A stretch of 8,979 nt of DNA from Kutzneria sp036403095 (GTDB lineage Bacteria; Actinomycetota; Actinomycetes; Mycobacteriales; Pseudonocardiaceae): assembly GCA_036403095.1 (NCBI GenBank), contig DASWRQ010000179.1:1-8979 (forward strand), written 5' to 3'. The position numbers and the translations under genes were made by a program. Positions 1 to 6,925 of this stretch are shown here, one piece after another. Within the stretch, counting starts at the first letter, position 1. Each line of letters starts with the position of its first letter. Under the pieces are notes generated by a model. The model made no database searches, had not been told where the DNA came from, and worked only from the letters and a program-made list of their open reading frames with translations.

Positions 1-955
1 CCGTGTAGAGCAGGGTGGCCACGACCAGCGCCGGAATCACCCAACCGGGTTGGTTCGGCACCAGTCCCGCGAACGCCAGGCACCAGGCCGCCCAGAGACC
101 CGCAGCCGCGATCACCACTCGGGTCCGCCGGTACGGCGCGAGCCTTTTGATCACCGGTGCGCTCAGCGCGGCCAGCAGGATCGTGTTGCCGGCGAGCACG
201 AGCGGACTCAGCCACGCCGGCCCGTCGATGCCGTTCTTCACCAGCACCGGCAGCCCGAGCGCGAGCATGCCGGTGGAGATGGCAAACACGGTGTTGATGG
301 CCGAGAACGCAACAAAAGGCCGATCTCGCATCATGGTGGCGTAGCCGACAGCCGTGCCCTTCTCGTGCGCACGGCGCGGAGCCCGCACGACGGCCCCGAT
401 CGCGACCGCGGCCAGCAGATAGCAGACCGCTGAGCCGTCAGAGAGCACGCGGTAGAACGCATCACTGCCGCCGGCGACGGCGATGCCGGTGATCAGGCCA
501 CCGATGCCCAAGCCACCTGTTCGGGTCATGTTGGCCCACGCGTACCAGCTGTCCTTGGTCATGGTCGACGTGCTGCCGTCGGCGTAGTCCGCGACGGCGG
601 TGAACACGCAGGACCAGAAGAACCGGACCCCGATCGAGACCAGGGCCGACGCCAGGAAGATGCCGACCGGCCCGTGCACTCGGCCGTAGGCGACAAAGCC
701 GACCCCCTGCGCCAGCTGGGACGCGACGACCAGCGGCAACGGGCCGATCCGGTCGGCCAGCCACCCGGCGAGCATCGGGACCGGCAATGTCAGCGCGGTC
801 GCGGCGCTGAGCAGGATGCCGATCAGTGCCAGTGGCACCGGGGTCAGCTGGGGAAAGTAGATGAGCGAGAGCGGCATGAACATGCCGTTGCCGATCGAGT
901 CGAGGACAAGAGCTGACAGCAGCACGGCACCGCCGCGGCTGCGCTGCACCGACAC
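1..955 (-). CDS. MFS transporter, C-terminus cut by window edge
   Basis: This is a membrane permease of the major facilitator superfamily; its substrate cannot be told from sequence. The frame reads continuously for 318 residues to position 1, so roughly the last quarter of a usual 400-residue MFS protein is missing. Hydrophobic segments alternate with short loops from about residue 10 (LLSALVLD) onward. An MFS motif A-like loop (GWLADRIGPLPLVV, about residues 64-77) lies between helices 2 and 3, and a charged central loop (about 191-213) separates the two halves. I chose the GTG at 953-955 because AAGGGGG (961-967) sits 5 nt upstream. The frame stays open to a stop at 1031-1033, but no better start lies there. 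It diverges from the AbiEi-like gene. A TTGACG hexamer (1029-1034, minus strand) could be a -35 element, but I see no convincing -10. Family call is firm; transport or drug-efflux role is unknown. Confidence 0.88.
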   Translation of the reverse strand, partial: MSVQRSRGGAVLLSALVLDSIGNGMFMPLSLIYFPQLTPVPLALIGILLSAATALTLPVPMLAGWLADRIGPLPLVVASQLAQGVGFVAYGRVHGPVGIFLASALVSIGVRFFWSCVFTAVADYADGSTSTMTKDSWYAWANMTRTGGLGIGGLITGIAVAGGSDAFYRVLSDGSAVCYLLAAVAIGAVVRAPRRAHEKGTAVGYATMMRDRPFVAFSAINTVFAISTGMLALGLPVLVKNGIDGPAWLSPLVLAGNTILLAALSAPVIKRLAPYRRTRVVIAAAGLWAAWCLAFAGLVPNQPGWVIPALVVATLLYT

Positions 956-1065
956 GAAATCCCCCTTGGTAGCGCGTCCGGCAAGGAAACACGCGGTGAC
1001 CGCCCACCATCTCGGGGATGCGAGGCCTCGTCAACTCCATTACGGCAAACCCGTCAGGCTAGCGC

Positions 1066-1137
1066 ACGGTGTCCACCGAACCGTCCGATGTGGATCTTTG
1101 AGGGCGAAGTTGTCCACAGGGCCTGAGTTGTCCACAG
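1066..1137 (+). promoter_or_regulatory. Cluster of DnaA-box-like sites, two perfect and two degenerate
   Basis: TTGTCCACA, the DnaA box preferred in Streptomyces and other high-GC actinomycetes, occurs exactly at 1110-1118 and 1128-1136. The copies lie in a 12 bp direct repeat, AGTTGTCCACAG (1108-1119 and 1126-1137), with a 6 bp spacer and an 18 bp period. Weaker relatives are GTGTCCACC at 1069-1077 (7 of 9 matches) and AGATCCACA on the minus strand at 1089-1097. The cluster is in the divergent gap between the MFS and AbiEi-like genes. The repeats are seen directly; DnaA binding is inferred. They could instead be an operator for either gene. Confidence 0.55.
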
Positions 1138-2138
1138 ATCGGACCTCGGCGGCCGCGGCCGGCGGGGCGGATGAAGCATGGTGACCCCATGCACACATGC
1201 AGCGCGAGCGGGACGCACATTTCGCTCGACAAGGTCACCGGCCTGTTCCCACACCGCGTCGCCCGGGCAGACGAGTTGGTGGGCCTCGGCATCTCCGGCA
1301 GCTCCGTGTACCGGAGATGCGATGCGAACGGCCCCTGGCAGCGCATCCTGCCCGGGGTGGTGCTGCTCGGGAACTCGCCGCCGACACAGGAGCAGATGGT
1401 GCAGGCGGCGCTGCGCTACGCCGAGCCGGACGCGGTGCTCACCGGACGACATGCCTTGGTGCTGCACGGCATGCGGATCGCCCCGCCGCCGCCGCGTGCT
1501 CCCGTGCACATCCTCGTCCCCGACACGCGGTCGCTGCAGGGCTCGGAAACGGTGCGGGTGCAACACACGTCAAGAATGCCGAAAGCCATGATGCGCAGGG
1601 GTTTCCTGGTGGCGCCGCCGGAACGGGCGCTATTGGACACGGTGCGCGGTCTCGGCGACACCGAGCAGGTACGCGCGCTGCTCGCCGAGGCGGTCTGGAA
1701 GCAGGGCCTCGCGCCCAAGCTGATCAAGGCCGAGCTCGACGCCGGCAACGGCCGGGGCAGCGCCCTGCCCCGGCGAGTGCTGGCCGAGGTGGTCGCCGGC
1801 ATCCGGACCGAGGCCGAGGCGCTGGCCGCCACGCTCGTCGCCATCGCCCGGCTGCCGAGACCGAAATGGAACATGCAGGTGGACGGCGCCGACGACGCCT
1901 ACCTCGGGCCGGTCAACGCCTGGTGGGACGACGTGGCGCTGGCGCTGGACATCGATGTGTCCGAGTATCCGTTCGCGCGCACCGTGGACCGGCACGGGGA
2001 GCTCACCGCCGCCGGCGTTGTGGTCGTGCACACCACGCCACAGCACCTGAAGCACTCGGCCAAGGCGTTCGTCCGCAAGCTCAAGCAGGCCTACCAGTGG
2101 GCGGCCGATCGCGACCGCCCGCCGGTGACCGCGAGCGC

Positions 2139-3536
<1,398 letters not shown>

Positions 3537-3548
3537 CCGGCCGAGACG

Positions 3549-3567
3549 GGAACTGACAGGCAATTCC
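3549..3567 (-). promoter_or_regulatory. Dyad / possible RNA hairpin just upstream of glyS
   Basis: Read on the minus strand, GGAATTG (3561-3567) and CAGTTCC (3549-3555) can pair as a 7 bp stem, one pair being U-G, around a 5 nt CCTGT loop. It ends 12 nt before the glyS ATG. It could be an operator or a leader hairpin affecting glyS translation. No U-run follows, so an intrinsic terminator for the sortase gene is unlikely. It is a short motif that may be chance. Confidence 0.3.
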
Positions 3568-3621
3568 TGGGAAAGGAGCAAGAATAGTCGTTGCGTCCAC
3601 CACGACGGCGAGGCAGGGCCG

Positions 3622-4251
3622 CTACGGGCGGGTGACCAGGGTGGCCACCGCGAACCGGTTGTCGTCGTAGCCCTCGTTGCCGCCGACGAACTCTCCACCG
3701 CAGGTGGCGAGCACCAGCCGGTGGTCCCCGTCCAGGCCGTAGAGCTGCTTGGCCCGGTTGGGCAGATCGGCCTTGGCCACGGTGAGCAACTGGGTTATCC
3801 GGTACACCCAGTCGCGGCCCTTGTTGTCCACGACGGTGATCTGCTGACCGACCTGGTCCCGCCACAACTCGGCGAACGGGCCGGTGTGGCCCTGCCAGTT
3901 CACGTGGCCGGCCAGGAGGGTGGCGCCGACCGGTGCACCGAGCGTGGCGCCCCACCAGGTCGCCTGGTCGAGACGCTCTGGGACGGACATGGTGCCGTCC
4001 TTGGTCACCTGGGCGGCGATCAGCTCGGCGGTGCCGCCGCCGGGCAGGTGCACGGTGCCGGTGGTCGGCACGCCGGTGGGGTGGGCCGGGGAGGTGGTGT
4101 TTGTCCCCAGCGGGCCGGGTCCCGTGGTCGCGGGCGCGGCCTCGGTGGGTGGTGACGAGTCGTCCGAGGGGACGAGGAACAGGAGACCGACAACGAGTGC
4201 GACAACGACGGCGGCAACCGAGGACAGCAGAACGATCCGTCGTCTCGGCAT
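3622..4251 (-). CDS. Class F-type sortase (membrane-anchored transpeptidase)
   Basis: Sortases cleave a C-terminal sorting motif and join the protein to the cell wall or to another protein outside the membrane. The 209-residue product starts with a basic MPRRR, then a signal-anchor helix (about 6-27) and a Pro/Thr-rich stalk (about 28-68). The catalytic domain has His116 (LLAGHV), Cys184 in LVLATCGG and Arg199 in DDNRFAVA. The C-terminal pattern TCGG-EF-x(n)-Y-DN resembles the small actinobacterial class F group. Class E is the alternative, less likely because of the CGG signature. ATG 4251 is supported by AAGGGG (4260-4265) 8 nt upstream. It lies 39 bp downstream of the monooxygenase-like gene on the same strand, so they may share a transcript. 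No protein with a sorting signal is encoded in this window, so its substrate must lie elsewhere. Confidence 0.9.
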   Translation of the reverse strand: MPRRRIVLLSSVAAVVVALVVGLLFLVPSDDSSPPTEAAPATTGPGPLGTNTTSPAHPTGVPTTGTVHLPGGGTAELIAAQVTKDGTMSVPERLDQATWWGATLGAPVGATLLAGHVNWQGHTGPFAELWRDQVGQQITVVDNKGRDWVYRITQLLTVAKADLPNRAKQLYGLDGDHRLVLATCGGEFVGGNEGYDDNRFAVATLVTRP

Positions 4252-4290
4252 GGCCCGATCCCCTTCGTGCCGACTGCCGCTGATTGTCTC

Positions 4291-4671
4291 TCAGCGGGGT
4301 TCGGCCGGCCCGGAGGCCTCGCCGAGCCGGACGGTGCCGGCATCGACGGCCAGCAGGCTCACGTGCTCGTCGGCGCGGCCGTCGGTGGCCGAGACGGTCA
4401 GCTCGAAGGCGGCCGGCTCGTCGGCCAGGGCGCGGGACAGCAGCGGGACCACGACCTCGCGGACCGGGAACGGCGACATGGCCCGCCGGTAGGCGACCAC
4501 CGAGTCGAACTCGACCACCAGGACCCAGCGGTCCGCCGCGTCGGTCGCCCGGCCCAGCCGGCCGGTGCGACAGCCGCGCTGCGCGGTGAGCAGCTCGAGG
4601 GCGTGACGGGCGGTGGTGGTGAACTCGGCCGCCTCGGCCTCGGGCACCTCGAACCGGCAGACCAGCAGCAC
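4291..4671 (-). CDS. Antibiotic biosynthesis monooxygenase (ABM)-like protein
   Basis: The 126-residue product looks like a small alpha/beta-barrel ABM-fold protein. The first strand is LLVCRFEVP. A helix EAAEFTTTARHALELLTAQRG leads to a Cys/Gly turn. WVLVVEFDSVVAYRRAMS (about 49-66) is the typical second part of the fold, and a charged tail follows. Members range from true oxygenases to non-enzymatic proteins, so the reaction is unknown here. I prefer the GTG at 4669-4671: AGGAGGG (4677-4683) is 5-6 nt ahead and the protein then begins at the first beta strand. An in-frame ATG at 4723-4725 would add 18 residues but has no binding site. It leads a minus-strand run with the sortase and glyS, and diverges from the small membrane protein gene. 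Confidence 0.75.
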   Translation of the reverse strand: MLLVCRFEVPEAEAAEFTTTARHALELLTAQRGCRTGRLGRATDAADRWVLVVEFDSVVAYRRAMSPFPVREVVVPLLSRALADEPAAFELTVSATDGRADEHVSLLAVDAGTVRLGEASGPAEPR

Positions 4672-4676
4672 GGTCG

Positions 4677-4683
4677 CCCTCCT
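4677..4683 (-). promoter_or_regulatory. Shine-Dalgarno that decides the ABM start
   Basis: AGGAGGG on the minus strand lies just before the GTG at 4669-4671, with CGACC between. It lies inside the longer reading frame from ATG 4723-4725, which argues that the longer form is not the real start. Confidence 0.7.
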
Positions 4684-4790
4684 GGGGTCGGGTAGGCGGT
4701 CGGTTATGGTGGCGCATCCTCGCATCAGCGGGGGCTCGCCCGCCGCCGGGGTGCGGCCGGCGTTGTGACGTCGGCGGATCGAGTGGGGAC

Positions 4791-5087
4791 ATGGCCGGAG
4801 GACAGCAACCGCGGCGTGGGCGGCGCGATCTGAAGACGCCGCTGGTGCCGGGCACCGGGCCGCTGGCGCGGGTGCCGACGGCGGCCGTGTTCGGGCTCGT
4901 GCTGGTGCTGTTCGTGGTGGGTGTCGTCGTGCGCGGACCCGTGGGGGCCGGGTTGCTCGGCGCGCTGGCGTTGGTCGTCCTGGGACTGCTCGGGGCCACC
5001 TGGCGGGTGCTGTCGACCGCCGACCGGGGGCTGCGGATCGTGGTGATCGTGATCCTGGTCGCGGTGCTCGTGTCCGTGCTCCGCTAG
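4791..5087 (+). CDS. Small three-helix membrane protein (possibly DUF6703)
   Basis: The 98-residue product has a basic N-terminus with RRGRR (about 8-12) and then three hydrophobic segments at about 31-47, 53-69 and 80-97, the last ending at the C-terminal Arg. By positive-inside logic the N-terminus should be cytoplasmic. I see no catalytic or metal-binding motif. Size, layout and position next to an ArsR/Fur pair fit the actinobacterial DUF6703 group, but that assignment is from memory and not firm. ATG 4791 follows GTGGGGAC, an acceptable ribosome binding site. It precedes the smtB-zur operon by 129 bp on the same strand and diverges from the ABM gene with 119 bp between them. That gap contains no clear promoter. 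Confidence 0.72.
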   Translation: MAGGQQPRRGRRDLKTPLVPGTGPLARVPTAAVFGLVLVLFVVGVVVRGPVGAGLLGALALVVLGLLGATWRVLSTADRGLRIVVIVILVAVLVSVLR

Positions 5088-5108
5088 CAGCTCCGATAGC
5101 ATCTGCTT

Positions 5109-5123
5109 CGATAACCATTGTCA
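5109..5123 (+). promoter_or_regulatory. Candidate Zur/Fur-type operator ahead of smtB-zur
   Basis: CGATAACCATTGTCA is an AT-rich imperfect palindrome in GC-rich surroundings. It matches an idealised Fur-superfamily 7-1-7 style site, TGATAATCATTATCA, at 12 of 15 positions. It overlaps TTGTCA (5118-5123), a -35-like hexamer, although I found no well-spaced -10. It sits about 95 bp before the smtB start. Autoregulation through zinc is inferred. A second palindrome, ACCATGGT (5156-5163), lies closer to the gene and is an alternative site. Confidence 0.4.
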
Positions 5124-5206
5124 GCACCGCCGGCAGCGGACCACCTCGGTCGCCTACCATGGTGGTTACGACCGACTGGTCTTCCGCCCTGTTGACTGCT
5201 TGTGCC

Positions 5207-5214
5207 GGAGAGGA
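5207..5214 (+). promoter_or_regulatory. Shine-Dalgarno that decides the smtB start
   Basis: GGAGAGGA lies a few bases before ATG 5217. It is inside the slightly longer frame from GTG 5202, so the shorter product is preferred. Confidence 0.6.
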
Positions 5215-5216
5215 CG

Positions 5217-5669
5217 ATGCCCCCAGTGAGCCCGGACGCCGCGACCCCCGTCCCGGAGCGTCCGGCCGGCCATGCTGTGGGCGTCACCGCGCTGGCCGAA
5301 GCCCATGAGCACGCGCCACGTGAGCTGGACGCCAACTCCGCCCCGCGGCGCACCGCCGGCACTCTGACGGCCGCCGGCGACCTGCTGCGGGCGCTGGCCG
5401 CGCCGGTGCGCATCGCCATCGTGCTTCAGCTGCAAGAAGGTGAGCGCTGCGTGCACGAGCTCGTGGACGCCCTGGCCGTGGCCCAGCCGCTGATCAGCCA
5501 GCACCTGCGGGTGCTCAAGTCGGCCGGCGTCGTGCACGGCGAGCGGCACGGCCGGGAGGTCATGTACCGGCTGGTCGACGAGCACCTGGCACACATCGTG
5601 GTGGACGCCGTCACCCACGTCGAGGAGGGCGGTTCGGCCGCTCGGGGCGAGCACCGGGAGGAAGCGTGA
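5217..5669 (+). CDS. smtB: ArsR/SmtB-family zinc-sensing repressor
   Basis: This is a dimeric winged-helix repressor that should leave DNA when it binds metal. The product is 150 residues from ATG 5217 (GTG 5202 would add five). An acidic and His-containing arm of about 48 residues (with HEH near 30-32) precedes the helix-turn-helix. LRALAAPVRIAIVLQL, GERCVHELVDAL and QPLISQHLRVLKSAGVV (about 91-107) form the core, then the wing RHGREVMYRL. The last helix holds Asp121-x-His123-x10-His134-x2-Glu137, exactly the spacing of the alpha-5 zinc site of cyanobacterial SmtB. The stop overlaps the zur start as GTGA, so the two are translationally coupled. M. tuberculosis has the same pair, Rv2358-Rv2359, next to glyS, where SmtB represses the operon when zinc is low. 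Family and metal site are firm; zinc as the natural signal is inferred. Confidence 0.93.
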   Translation: MPPVSPDAATPVPERPAGHAVGVTALAEAHEHAPRELDANSAPRRTAGTLTAAGDLLRALAAPVRIAIVLQLQEGERCVHELVDALAVAQPLISQHLRVLKSAGVVHGERHGREVMYRLVDEHLAHIVVDAVTHVEEGGSAARGEHREEA

Positions 5670-6082
5670 CCACCAGCGAACGCCCGTCGGCCAACGTGCC
5701 CGGGCTGCGGGCCACAAAGCAGCGGGCCGCCGTGTCCAAGCTGCTCGACCAGCTCGACGACTTCCGCTCCGCCCAGGAACTGCACGAGGAGCTGCGGCGG
5801 CGGGGCGAGGGCATCGGGCTGACCACCGTGTACCGGACCCTCCAGTCTCTCGCCGACGCCGGCGAGGTCGACGTGCTGCGAACCGACAGTGGCGAGGCCA
5901 TCTACCGCCGCTGCTCCAGCCATCATCACCATCACCTGGTCTGCCGGGCCTGCGGCCGCACCGTCGAGGTCGAGGGGCCCGCGGTGGAGAAGTGGGCCGA
6001 CCGCATCGCCGCCGAGAACGGCTTCAGCGAGGTCAGCCACACCGTGGAGATCTTCGGCACCTGCGCCGGCTGCACCCGCTGA
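5666..6082 (+). CDS. zur: Zinc uptake regulator Zur (FurB), Fur family
   Basis: Zur binds DNA when loaded with zinc and shuts off zinc uptake and low-zinc ribosomal genes. The 138-residue product has the Fur winged helix (TKQRAAVSKLL, SAQELHEEL, GLTTVYRTLQSLADAG, 1-70) and a metal-rich dimer domain. With a constant offset of +7, every ligand known from M. tuberculosis FurB is present: Asp69, Cys83, His88 and His90 (regulatory site); Cys93, Cys96, Cys133 and Cys136 (structural site); His87, His89, Glu108 and His125 (third site). The GTG start overlaps the smtB stop by 4 bp and follows GGGAGGAAGC. The next gene is convergent, 24 bp away. That gap holds a CGCCCGGGCG palindrome but no hairpin-plus-U terminator. 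The HHHHH run at 86-90 is native Fur-family sequence, not a tag. Confidence 0.96.
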   Translation: MTTSERPSANVPGLRATKQRAAVSKLLDQLDDFRSAQELHEELRRRGEGIGLTTVYRTLQSLADAGEVDVLRTDSGEAIYRRCSSHHHHHLVCRACGRTVEVEGPAVEKWADRIAAENGFSEVSHTVEIFGTCAGCTR

Positions 6083-6106
6083 CCCTCACCGCCCGGGCGC
6101 ACCGCG

Positions 6107-6484
6107 TCATTCCATGATCGGCCGCACCTCGATGCGCCCGAAGCGGGCGTCGGGGAAGCGGGCCGCGAGCTCGGTGGCGCGGTCGATGTCGACGCAGTCG
6201 AGCACGAAGTAGCCGGCCATCTGCTCCTTGGACTCGACGAAGGGGCCGTCGGTGGTCATGGTCTCGCCGTCCCGGACCGTGACGACACGTGTGGTGGAGG
6301 GCTCGTCGAGCGGTGTGCCGGAGACGAGTTCGCCGGACTCCGACATCTCCCGCATCAGGTCGGCGAACTGGGTGTCCATCTCGGCGCGCTCGGCCGGTGA
6401 GGCGGCGCGGTAGTAGTCGGAGTGCGCGAAAGTGGGATGCGCCCAGCTGGTCGGGTTGCTGTAGATCAGAACCAGGTACTTCAT
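6107..6484 (-). CDS. YciI/DGPF-domain protein
   Basis: The 125-residue product has the YciI-like ferredoxin-type fold of the DGPF (PhnB/YCII-related) group. It starts MKYLVLIYSNP, has a helical SPAERAEMDTQFADLMREM segment (about 29-47) and carries the signature TTDGPFVESKEQMAGYFVLD (77-96). It ends with a strand, FGRIEVRPI. The biochemical role of the group is poorly known. Many relatives sit next to an ECF sigma factor, which is absent here. ATG 6484 is supported by AGGAGA (6490-6495) 5 nt upstream. The frame stays open far upstream through the 14-bp repeats, but that is a stop-free GC-rich accident. Its promoter, if it has one, must lie in or beyond the repeat array. It faces zur tail to tail. 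Confidence 0.9.
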   Translation of the reverse strand: MKYLVLIYSNPTSWAHPTFAHSDYYRAASPAERAEMDTQFADLMREMSESGELVSGTPLDEPSTTRVVTVRDGETMTTDGPFVESKEQMAGYFVLDCVDIDRATELAARFPDARFGRIEVRPIME

Positions 6485-6925
6485 GGCGGTCTCCTGGGAG
6501 CGGCTGGGTCGACGGTTGGGCTCGGCCGGGGTGGCCGGGCGGGACGGGAGCCGAAGCTCGGTAGGCGGAGCTCGGTCGGTCAGGGTAGGGCTCGGCTGGT
6601 CGGAGCACTGGGCAGGTCCGAGCAGCGTGTCCGGGGACGGACATCTGGGGTCGCACGTCTGGGGCCGGGTGCAGGGGCTCGGGCGTCCTGGGCCAGGTGT
6701 CTGGGGCTGGGCGTCTGTGGCCGGGTGTTTGTGCCGGGTGTCCGGGCTGGGCGTCCGATGCCGGGTGTCCGAAACCAGGTGTCCGAGGCTGCGAGTCTGT
6801 GGCCGGGAGTCGAGGGCCCGGTGTCCGGCGAGCGTCCGGGGCCCGGTGTCCGGGGCGGTTGACTGGGGCCGCACGTCTGAGTCGGCGGTCTGGGCCGCGT
6901 CTTGGCCGGCGCGACATGAGACCGG
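6485..6925. other. 441 bp intergenic region without a gene
   Basis: This gap between the YciI gene and the epoxide hydrolase gene holds the YciI ribosome binding site, a G-rich degenerate stretch (about 6500-6628) with GCTCGG motifs, and the 14-bp tandem array (6629-6910). Reading frames are open on both strands because the repeats lack stops. None has a plausible product: the minus-strand translations are Pro/Asp/Thr/Arg strings, such as PDTRHRTPSPDTRHK, that differ by frame. Confidence 0.75.
6629..6910. repeat. Degenerate tandem array of a 14-bp unit, about 20 copies
   Basis: Most units start GTCYG and match GTCYGGGGCCGGGT or GTCYGGGGCTGGGC. Clear 14-mers start at 6629, 6643, 6657, 6671, 6685, 6699, 6713, 6753, 6767, 6781, 6795, 6809 and 6834. 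Units of 11-15 bp start at 6727, 6740, 6823, 6848, 6863, 6875, 6888 and 6899. Endings in -GGGT and -GGGC partly alternate between 6657 and 6766, hinting at an older 28 bp doublet. An exact 15-mer, GGGCCCGGTGTCCGG, recurs at 6814 and 6839. Read along the minus strand, the direction of the flanking genes, a typical unit is 8 C and 3 G in 14 bases. The repeat is seen directly; its function is unknown. Confidence 0.9.

Noticed and set aside
462..1040. Minus-strand frame starting at ATG 1040
   Set aside because: It overlaps the MFS gene in another frame; the MFS frame from GTG 955 gives clear membrane helices and this one gives Arg-rich noise.
4672..4725. Longer ABM protein starting at ATG 4725
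   Set aside because: A strong AGGAGGG lies inside this extension just before GTG 4671, and the extra 18 residues do not belong to the fold.
5921..5935. Codons for HHHHH, resembling an engineered His tag
   Set aside because: It lies inside the metal-binding region of Zur and supplies ligands conserved with M. tuberculosis FurB.
6083..6106. Terminator between zur and the YciI gene
   Set aside because: The CGCCCGGGCG palindrome has no loop and no following T-run on either strand.
6485..6874. N-terminal extension of the YciI protein through the 14-bp repeats
   Set aside because: The frame is open, but AGGAGA sits right before the ATG at 6484 and the family begins at MKYLVLIY. The extension is repeat-derived.
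6629..6910. CRISPR array
   Set aside because: Units adjoin directly at about 14 bp with no unique spacers, and no cas gene is present.
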